Shown here: piece after piece, positions 50,979-61,500 of the stretch
Numbering within the stretch: the first letter of the stretch is position 1
How the letters are laid out: every line of letters begins with the position of its first letter
Source: Micromussa lordhowensis
Taxonomy: Eukaryota > Cnidaria > Anthozoa > Scleractinia > Lobophylliidae
Length of the DNA stretch: 64,000 bases
Direction: 5' to 3'
Assembly (NCBI GenBank): GCA_964020085.1
Contig: OZ026604.1
Span: forward strand, 26,280,697 to 26,344,696
Notes under the pieces: generated by a model
Databases searched by the model: none
Seen by the model: only the letters and a program-made list of their open reading frames with translations
What the model was told of the DNA's origin: nothing
Position numbers and translations under genes: made by a program

Positions 50979-52284
50979 TCTCGCACTATGCTAACCAGCC
51001 CGTTTGCTAATTAGCCGAACTTTGCGCGCGTCGCAACTTTGCAAACTAATACCACCAAAGCACTCCCGGGGTCGGTCCGGGTCCAAATGCGAAGTATCGG
51101 AGCTGCGCGAAATCTCCCACTATGCTAATCAGCCCGCAGATCCCCAGGCGTGGCCGGCTGGCTGACTCGTTAGCCGAGCTTGACGCGTGTCGCAACTTGG
51201 CAAACTAATGGCACCAAAGCACTCCTGGGGTGGGTTCGGGTCCACATGCAAAGTTTCGGAGCTGCGTGACATCTCGCACTATGCTAACCAGCCCGTTTGC
51301 TAATTAGCCGAACTTTGCGCGCGTCGCAACTTTGCAAACTAATACCACCAAAGCACTCCCGGGGTCGGTCCGGGTCCAAATGCGAAGTATCGGAGCTGCG
51401 CGAAATCTCCCACTATGCTAATCAGCCCGCAGATCCCCAGGCATGGCCGGCTGGCTGACTCGTTAGCCGAGCTTGACGCGTGTCGCAACTTGGCAAACTA
51501 ATGGCACCAAAGCACTCCTGGGGTGGGTCCGGGTCCACATGCAAAGTTTCGGAGCTGCGTGACATCTCGCACTATGCTAACCAGCCCGTTTGCTAATTAG
51601 CCGAACTTTGCGCGCGTCGCAACTTTGCAAACTAATACCACCAAAGCACTCCCGGGGTCGGTCCGGGTCCAAATGCGAAGTATCGGAGCTGCGCGAAATC
51701 TCCCACTATGCTAATCAGCCCGCAGATCCCCAGGCATGGCCGGCTGGCTGACTCGTTAGCCGAGCTTGACGCGTGTCGCAACTTGGCAAACTAATGGCAC
51801 CAAAGCACTCCTGGGGTGGGTCCAGGTCCACATGCAAAGTTTCGGAGCTGCGCGACATCTCGCACTATGCTAACCAGCCCGTTTGCTAATTAGCCGAACT
51901 TTGCGCGCGTCGCAACTTTGCAAACTAATACCACCAAAGCACTCCCGGGGTCGGTCCGGGTCCAAATGCGAAGTATCGGAGCTGCGCGAAATCTCCCACT
52001 ATGCTAATCAGCCCGCAGATCCCCAGGCGTGGCCGGCTGGCTGACTCGTTAGCCGAGCTTGACGCGTGTCGCAACTTGGCAAACTAATGGCACCAAAGCA
52101 CTCCTGGGGTGGGTCCGGGTCCACATGCAAAGTTTCGGAGCTGCGTGACATCTCGCACTATGCTAACCAGCCCGTTTGCTAATTAGCCGAACTTTGCGCG
52201 CGTCGCAACTTTGCAAACTAATACCACCAAAGCACTCCCGGGGTCGGTCCGGGTCCAAATGCGAAGTATCGGAGCTGCGCGAAA

Positions 52285-54201
52285 TCTCCCACTATGCTAA
52301 TCAGCCCGCAGATCGCCAGGCGTGGCCGGCTGGCTGACTCGTTAGCCGAGCTTGACGCGTGTCGCAACTTGGCAAACTAATGGCACCAAAGCACTCCTGG
52401 GGTGGGTCCGGGTCCACATGCAAAGTTTCTGAGCTGCGCGACATCTCGCACTATGCTAACCAGCCCGTTTGCTAATTAGCCGAACTTTGCGCACGTCGCA
52501 ACTTTGCAAACTAATACCACCAAAGCACTCCCGGGGTCGGTCCGGGTCCAAATGCGAAGTATCGGAGCTGCGCGAAATCTCCCACTATGCTAATCAGCCC
52601 GCAGATCCCCAGGCATGGCCGGCTGGCTGACTCGTTAGCCGAGCTTGACGCGTGTTGCAACTTGGCAAACTAATGGCACCAAAGCACTCCTGGGGTGGGT
52701 CCGGGTCCACATGCAAAGTTTCGGAGCTGCGCGACATCTCGCACTATGCTAACCAGCCCGTTTGCTAATTAGCCGAACTTTGCGCGCGTCGCAACTTTGC
52801 AAACTAATACCACCAAAGCACTCCCGGGGTCGGTCCGGGTCCAAATGCGAAGTATCGGAGCTGCGCGAAATCTCCCACTATGCTAATCAGCCCGCAGATC
52901 CCCAGGCGTGGCCGGCTGGCTGACTCGTTAGCCGAGCTTGACGCGTGTCGCAACTTGGCAAACTAATGGCACCAAAGCACTCCTGGGGTGGGTCCGGGTC
53001 CACATGCAAAGTTTCGGAGCTGCGTGACATCTCGCACTATGCTAACCAGCCCGTTTGCTAATTAGCCGAACTTTGCGCGCGTCGCAACTTTGCAAACTAA
53101 TACCACCAAAGCACTCCCGGGGTCGGTCCGGGTCCAAATGCGAAGTATCAGAGCTGCGCGAAATCTCCCACTATGCTAATCAGCCCGCAGATCCCCAGGC
53201 GTGGCCGGCTGGCTGACTCGTTAGCCGAGCTTGACGCGTGTCGCAACTTGGCAAACTAATGGCATCAAAGCACTCCTGGGGTGGGTCCGGGTCCACATGC
53301 AAAGTTTCGGAGCTGCGCGACATCTCGCACTATGCTAACCAGCCCGTTTGCTAATTAGCCGAACTTTGCGCGCGTCGCAACTTTGCAAACTAATACCACC
53401 AAAGCACTCCCGGGGTCGGTCCGGGTCCAAATGCGAAGTATCGGAGCTGCGCGAAATCTCCCACTATGCTAATCAGCCCGCAGATCCCCAGGCGTGGCCG
53501 GCTGGCTGACTCGTTAGCCGAGCTTGACGTGTGTCGCAACTTGGCAAACTAATGGCACCAAAGCACTCCTGGGGTGGGTCCGGGTCCACATGCAAAGTTT
53601 CGGAGCTGCGCGACATCTCGCACTATGCTAACCAGCCCGTTTGCTAATTAGCCGAAATTTGCGCGCGTCGCAACTTTGCAAACTAATACCACCAAAGCAC
53701 TCCCGGGGTCGGTCCGGGTCCAAATGCGAAGTATCGGAGCTGCGCGAAATCTCCCACTATGCTAATCAGCCCGCAGATCCCCAGGCGTGGCCGGCTGGCT
53801 GACTCGTTAGCCGAGCTTGACGCGTGTCGCAACTTGGCAAACTAATGGCACCAAAGCACTCCTGGGGTGGGTCCGGGTCCACATGCAAAGTTTCGGAGCT
53901 GCGCGACATCTCGCACTATGCTAACCAGCCCGTTTGCTAATTAGCCGAACTTTGCGCGCGTCGCAACTTTGCAAACTAATACCACCAAAGCACTCCCGGG
54001 GTCGGTCCGGGTCAAAATGCGAAGTATCGGAGCTGCGCGAAATCTCCCACTATGCTAATCAGCCCGCAGATCCCCAGGCGTGGCCGGCTGGCTGACTCGT
54101 TAGCCGAGCTTGACGCGTGTCGCAACTTGGCAAACTAATGGCACCAAAGCACTCCTGGGGTGGGTCCGGGTCCACATGCAAAGTTTCGGAGCTGCGTGAC
54201 A
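52285..54201. repeat. Block shared at a distance, copy 2 (unit 179 half B to unit 185)
   Basis: This is the same series of markers as 36756-38672 over more than six and a half units. The shared tract starts within the first unit, because half A at 52151 lacks the C23T and GCAAGTTTGC changes of its partner, and it ends by 54202, where the following units have different private changes (GCTGTGCG and CCTGCAG here). Confidence 0.87.
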
Positions 54202-54494
54202 TCTCGCACTATGCTAACCAGCCCGTTTGCTAATTAGCCGAACTTTGCGCGCGTCGCAACTTTGCAAACTAATACCACCAAAGCACTCCCGGGGTCGGTC
54301 CGGGTCCAAATGCGAAGTATCGGAGCTGTGCGAAATCTCCCACTATGCTAATCAGCCTGCAGATCCCCAGGCGTGGCCGGCTGGCTGACTCGTTAGCCGA
54401 GCTTGACGCGTGTCGCAACTTGGCAAACTAATGGCACCAAAGCACTCCTGGGGTGGGTCCGGGTCCACATGCAAAGTTTCGGAGCTGCGCGACA

Positions 54495-57400
54495 TCTCGC
54501 ACTATGCTAACCAGCCCGTTTGCTAATTAGCCGAACTTTGCGCGCGTCGCAACTTTGCAAACTAATACCACCAAAGCACTCCCGGGGTCGGTCCGGGTCC
54601 AAATGCGAAGTATCGGAGCTGCGCGAAATCTCCCACTATGCTAATCAGCCCGCAGATCCCCAGGCGTGGCCGGCTGGCTGACTCGTTAGCCGAGCTTGAC
54701 GCGTGTCGCAACTTGGCAAACTAATGGCACCAAAGCACTCCTGGGGTGGGTCCGGGTCCACATGCAAAGTTTCGGAGCTGCGCGACATCTCGCACTATGC
54801 TAACCAGCCCGTTTGCTAATTAGCCGAACTTTGCGCGCGTCGCAACTTTGCAAACTAATACCACCAAAGCACTCCCGGGGTCGGTCCGGGTCCAAATGCG
54901 AAGTATCGGAGCTGCGCGAAATCTCCCACTATGCTAATCAGCCCGCAGATCCCCAGGCGTGGCCGGCTGGCTGACTCGTTAGCCGAGCTTGACGCGTGTC
55001 GCAACTTGGCAAACTAATGGCACCAAAGCACTCCTGGGGTGGGTCCGGGTCCACATGCAAAGTTTCGGAGCTGCGCGACATCTCGCACTATGCTAACCAG
55101 CCCGTTTGCTAATTAGCCGAACTTTGCGCGCGTCGCAACTTTGCAAACTAATACCACCAAAGCACTCCCGGGGTCGGTCCGGGTCCAAATGCGAAGTATC
55201 GGAGCTGCGCGAAATCTCCCACTATGCTAATCAGCCCGCAGATCCCCAGGCGTGGCCGGCTGGCTGACTCGTTAGCCGAGCTTGACGCGTGTCGCAACTT
55301 GGCAAACTAATGGCACCAAAGCACTCCTGGGGTGGGTCCGGGTCCACATGCAAAGTTTCGGAGCTGCGCGACATCTCGCACTATGCTAACCAGCCCGTTT
55401 GCTAATTAGCCGAACTTTGCGCGCGTCGCAACTTTGCAAACTAATACCACCAAAGCACTCCCGGGGTCGGTCCGGGTCCAAATGCGAAGTATCGGAGCTG
55501 CGCGAAATCTCCCACTATGCTAATCAGCCCGCAGATCCCCAGGCGTGGCCGGCTGGCTGACTCGTTAGCCGAGCTTGACGCGTGTCGCAACTTGGCAAAC
55601 TAATGGCACCAAAGCACTCCTGGGGTGGGTCCGGGTCCACATGCAAAGTTTCGGAGCTGCGCGACATCTCGCACTATGCTAACCAGCCCGTTTGCTAATT
55701 AGCCGAACTTTGCGCGCGTCGCAACTTTGCAAACTAATACCACCAAAGCACTCCCGGGTTCGGTCCGGGTCCAAATGCGAAGTATCGGAGCTGCGCGAAA
55801 TCTCCCACTATGCTAATCAGCCCGCAGATCCCCAGGCGTGGCCGGCTGGCTGACTCGTTAGCCGAGCTTGACGCGTGTCGCAACTTGGCAAACTAATGGC
55901 ACCAAAGCACTCCTGGGGTGGGTCCGGGTCCACATGCAAAGTTTCGGAGCTGCGCGACATCTCGCACTATGCTAACCAGCCCGTTTGCTAATTAGCCGAA
56001 CTTTGCGCGCGTCGCAACTTTGCAAACTAATACCACCAAAGCACTCCCGGGGTCGGTCCGGGTCCAAATGCGAAGTATCGGAGCTGCGCGAAATCTCCCA
56101 CTATGCTAATCAGCCCGCAGATCCCCAGGCGTGGCCGGCTGGCTGACTCGTTAGCCGAGCTTGACGCGTGTCGCAACTTGGCAAACTAATGGCACCAAAG
56201 CACTCCTGGGGTGGGTCCGGGTCCACATGCAAAGTTTCGGAGCTGCGCGACATCTCGCACTATGCTAACCAGCCCGTTTGCTAATTAGCCGAACTTTGCG
56301 CGCGTCGCAACTTTGCAAACTAATACCACCAAAGCACTCCCGGGGTCGGTCCGGGTCCAAATGCGAAGTATCGGAGCTGCGCGAAATCTCCCACTATGCT
56401 AATCAGCCCGCAGATCCCCAGGCGTGGCCGGCTGGCTGACTCGTTAGCCGAGCTTGACGCGTGTCGCAACTTGGCAAACTAATGGCACCAAAGCACTCCT
56501 GGGGTGGGTCCGGGTCCACATGCAAAGTTTCGGAGCTGCGCGACATCTCGCACTATGCTAACCAGCCCGTTTGCTAATTAGCCGAACTTTGCGCGCGTCG
56601 CAACTTTGCAAACTAATACCACCAAAGCACTCCCGGGGTCGGTCCGGGTCCAAATGCGAAGTATCGGAGCTGCGCGAAATCTCCCACTATGCTAATCAGC
56701 CCGCAGATCCCCAGGCGTGGCCGGCTGGCTGACTCGTTAGCCGAGCTTGACGCGTGTCGCAACTTGGCAAACTAATGGCACCAAAGCACTCCTGGGGTGG
56801 GTCCGGGTCCACATGCAAAGTTTCGGAGCTGCGCGACATCTCGCACTATGCTAACCAGCCCGTTTGCTAATTAGCCGAACTTTGCGCGCGTCGCAACTTT
56901 GCAAACTAATACCACCAAAGCACTCCCGGGGTCGGTCCGGGTCCAAATGCGAAGTATCGGAGCTGCGCGAAATCTCCCACTATGCTAATCAGCCCGCAGA
57001 TCCCCAGGCGTGGCCGGCTGGCTGACTCGTTAGCCGAGCTTGACGCGTGTCGCAACTTGGCAAACTAATGGCACCAAAGCACTCCTGGGGTGGGTCCGGG
57101 TCCACATGCAAAGTTTCGGAGCTGCGCGACATCTCGCACTATGCTAACCAGCCCGTTTGCTAATTAGCCGAACTTTGCGCGCGTCGCAACTTTGCAAACT
57201 AATACCACCAAAGCACTCCCGGGGTCGGTCCGGGTCCAAATGCGAAGTATCGGAGCTGCGCGAAATCTCCCACTATGCTAATCAGCCCGCAGATCCCCAG
57301 GCGTGGCCGGCTGGCTGACTCGTTAGCCGAGCTTGACGCGTGTCGCAACTTGGCAAACTAATGGCACCAAAGCACTCCTGGGGTGGGTCCGGGTCCACAT

Positions 57401-58596
57401 GCAAAGTTTCGGAGCTGCGCGACATCTCGCACTATGCTAACCAGCCCGTTTGCTAATTAGCCGAACTTTGCGCGCGTCGCAACTTTGCAAACTAATACCA
57501 CCAAAGCACTCCCGGGGTCGGTCCGGGTCCAAATGCGAAGTATCGGAGCTGCGCGAAATCTCCCACTATGCTAATCAGCCCGCAGATCCCCAGGCGTGGC
57601 CGGCTGGCTGACTCGTTAGCCGAGCTTGACGCGTGTCGCAACTTGGCAAACTAATGGCACCAAAGCACTCCTGGGGTGGGTCCGGGTCCACATGCAAAGT
57701 TTCGGAGCTGCGCGACATCTCGCACTATGCTAACCAGCCCGTTTGCTAATTAGCCGAACTTTGCGCGCGTCGCAACTTTGCAAACTAATACCACCAAAGC
57801 ACTCCCGGGGTCGGTCCGGGTCCAAATGCGAAGTATCGGAGCTGCGCGAAATCTCCCACTATGCTAATCAGCCCGCAGATCCCCAGGCGTGGCCGGCTGG
57901 CTGACTCGTTAGCCGAGCTTGACGCGTGTCGCAACTTGGCAAACTAATGGCACCAAAGCACTCCTGGGGTGGGTCCGGGTCCACATGCAAAGTTTCGGAG
58001 CTGCGCGACATCTCGCACTATGCTAACCAGCCCGTTTGCTAATTAGCCGAACTTTGCGCGCGTCGCAACTTTGCAAACTAATACCACCAAAGCACTCCCG
58101 GGGTCGGTCCGGGTCCAAATGCGAAGTATCGGAGCTGCGCGAAATCTCCCACTATGCTAATCAGCCCGCAGATCCCCAGGCGTGGCCGGCTGGCTGACTC
58201 GTTAGCCGAGCTTGACGCGTGTCGCAACTTGGCAAACTAATGGCACCAAAGCACTCCTGGGGTGGGTCCGGGTCCACATGCAAAGTTTCGGAGCTGCGCG
58301 ACATCTCGCACTATGCTAACCAGCCCGTTTGCTAATTAGCCGAACTTTGCGCGCGTCGCAACTTTGCAAACTAATACCACCAAAGCACTCCCGGGGTCGG
58401 TCCGGGTCCAAATGCGAAGTATCGGAGCTGCGCGAAATCTCCCACTATGCTAATCAGCCCGCAGATCCCCAGGCGTGGCCGGCTGGCTGACTCGTTAGCC
58501 GAGCTTGACGCGTGTCGCAACTTGGCAAACTAATGGCACCAAAGCACTCCTGGGGTGGGTCCGGGTCCACATGCAAAGTTTCGGAGCTGCGCGACA
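54495..58596. repeat. Zone 8 (units 187-200): consensus block
   Basis: Fourteen units are practically identical to the consensus. The only change I see is G to T at about 55759 (CCCGGGTTCGG). It is the most uniform stretch of the window and the best candidate for a recently amplified core. Confidence 0.85.
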
Positions 58597-61500
58597 TCTC
58601 GCACTATGCTAACCAGCCCGTTTGCTAATTAGCCGAACTTTGCGCGCGTCGCAACTTTGCAAACTAATACCACCAAAGCACTCCCGGGGTCGGTCCGGGT
58701 CCAAATGCGAAGTATCGGAGCTGCGCGAAATCTCCCACTATGCTAATCAGCCCGCAGATCGCCAGGCGTGGCCGGCTGGCTGACTCGTTAGCCGAGCTTG
58801 ACGCGTGTCGCAACTTGGCAAACTAATGGCACCAAAGCACTCCTGGGGTGGGTCCGGGTCCACATGCAAAGATTCGGAGCTGCGCGACATCTCGCACTAT
58901 GCTAACCAGCCCGTTTGCTAATTAGCCGAACTTTGCGCGCGTCGCAACTTTGCAAACTAATACCACCAAAGCACTCCCGGGGTCGGTCCGGGTCCAAATG
59001 CGAAGTATCGGAGCTGCGCGAAATCTCCCACTATGCTAATCAGCCCGCAGATCCCCAGGCGTGGCCGGCTGGCTGACTCGTTAGCCGAGCTTGACGCGTG
59101 TCGCAACTTGGCAAACTAATGGCACCAAAGCACTCCTGGGGTGGGTCCGGGTCCACATGCAAAGTTTCGGAGCTGCGTGACATCTCGCACTATGCTAACC
59201 AGCCCGTTTGCTAATTAGCCGAACTTTGCGCGCGTCGCAACTTTGCAAACTAATACCACCAAAGCACTCCCGGGGTCGGTCCGGGTCCAAATGCGAAGTA
59301 TCGGAGCTGCGCGAAATCTCCCACTATGCTAATCAGCCCGCAGATCGCCAGGCGTGGCCGGCTGGCTGACTCGTTAGCCAAGCTTGACGCGTGTCGCAAC
59401 TTGGCAAACTAATGGCACCAAAGCACTCCTGGGGTGGGTCCGGGTCCACATGCAAAGATTCGGAGCTGCGCGACATCTCGCACTATGCTAACCAGCCCGT
59501 TTGCTAATTAGCCGAACTTTGCGCGCGTCGCAACTTTGCAAACTAATACCACCAAAGCACTCCCGGGGTCGGTCCGGGTCCAAATGCGAAGTATCGGAGC
59601 TGCGCGAAATCTCCCACTATGCTAATCAGCCCGCAGATCCCCAGGCGTGGCCGGCTGGCTGACTCGTTAGCCGAGCTTGACGCGTGTCGCAACTTGGCAA
59701 ACTAATGGCACCAAAGCACTCCTGGGGTGGGTCCGGGTCCACATGCAAAGTTTCGGAGCTGCGTGACATCTCGCACTATGCTAACCAGCCCGTTTGCTAA
59801 TTAGCCGAACTTTGCGCGCGTCGCAACTTTGCAAACTAATACCACCAAAGCACTCCCGGGGTCGGTCCGGGTCCAAATGCGAAGTATCGGAGCTGCGCGA
59901 AATCTCCCACTATGCTAATCAGCCCACAGATCCCAAGGCGTGGCCGGCTGGCTGACTCGTTAGCCGAGCTTGACGCGTGTCGCAACTTGGCAAACTAATG
60001 GCACCAAAGCACTCCTGGGGTGGGTCCAGGTCCACATGCAAAGTTTCGGAGCTGCGCGACATCTCGCACTATGCTAACCAGCCCGTTTGCTAATTAGCCG
60101 AACTTTGCGCGCGTCGCAACTTTGCAAACTAATACCACCAAAGCACTCCCGGGGTCGGTCCGGGTCCAAATGCGAAGTATCGGAGCTGCGCGAAATCTCC
60201 CACTATGCTAATCAGCCCGCAGATCCCCAGGCGTGGCCGGCTGGCTGACTCGTTAGCCGAGCTTGACGTGTGTCGCAACTTGGCAAACTAATGGCACCAA
60301 AGCACTCCTGGGGTGGGTCCGGGTCCACATGCAAAGTTTCGGAGCTGCGCGACATCTCGCACTATGCTAACCAGCCCGTTTGCTAATTAGCCGAACTTTG
60401 CGCGCATCGCAACTTTGCAAACTAATACCACCAAAGCACTCCCGGGGTCGGTCCGGGTCCAAATGCGAAGTATCGGAGCTGCGCGAAATCTCCCACTATG
60501 CTAATCAGCCCGCAGATCCCCAGGCATGGCCGGCTGGCTGACTCGTTAGCCGAGCTTGACGCGTGTTGCAACTTGGCAAACTAATGGCACCAAAGCACTC
60601 CTGGGGTGGGTCCGGGTCCACATGCAAAGTTTCGGAGCTGCGCGACATCTCGCACTATGCTAACCAGCCCGTTTGCTAATTAGCCGAACTTTGCGCGCGT
60701 CGCAACTTTGCAAACTAATACCACCAAAGCACTCCCGGGGTCGGTCCGGGTCCAAATGCGAAGTATCGGAGCTGCGCGAAATCTCCCACTATGCTAATCA
60801 GCCCGCAGATCCCCAGGCGTGGCCGGCTGGCTGACTCGTTAGCCGAGCTTGACGCGTGTCGCAACTTGGCAAACTAATGGCACCAAAGCACTCCTGGGGT
60901 CAGTCCGGGTCCACATGCAAAGTTTCGGAGCTGCGTGACATCTCGCACTATGCTAACCAGCCCGTTTGCTAATTAGCCGAACTTTGCGCGCGTCGCAACT
61001 TTGCAAACTAATACCACCAAAGCACTCCCGGGGTCGGTCCGGGTCCAAATGCGAAGTATCGGAGCTGCGCGAAATCTCCCACTATGCTAATCAGCCCGCA
61101 GATCCCCAGGCGTGGCCGGCTGGCTGACTCGTTAGCCGAGCTTGACGCGTGTCGCAACTTGGCAAACTAATGGCATCAAAGCACTCCTGGGGTGGGTCCG
61201 GGTCCACATGCAAAGTTTCGGAGCTGCGCGACATCTCGCACTATGCTAACCAGCCCGTTTGCTAATTAGCCGAACTTTGCGCGCGTCGCAACTTTGCAAA
61301 CTAATACCACCAAAGCACTCCCGGGGTCGGTCCGGGTCCAAATGCGAAGTATCGGAGCTGCGCGAAATCTCCCACTATGCTAATCAGCCCGCAGATCCCC
61401 AGGCGTGGCCGGCTGGCTGACTCGTTAGCCGAGCTTGACGCGTGTCGCAACTTGGCAAACTAATGGCACCAAAGCACTCCTGGGGTGGGTCCGGGTCCAC

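Larger units (their letters stand above)
43654..54494. repeat. Zone 7 (units 150-186): HOR-rich block
   Basis: The zone begins P-Q-S-T-Q-U-0-0-T*-Q-U-0-0-T (43654-47755), a regular 5-unit period T-Q-U-0-0. The 7-unit phrase P-Q-G260A-S-0-V-W (47756-49806) follows and is partly repeated at 49807-50978. Then come mixed units in which the two T markers are separated, and the block 52285-54201 shared with 36756-38672. Confidence 0.85.
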
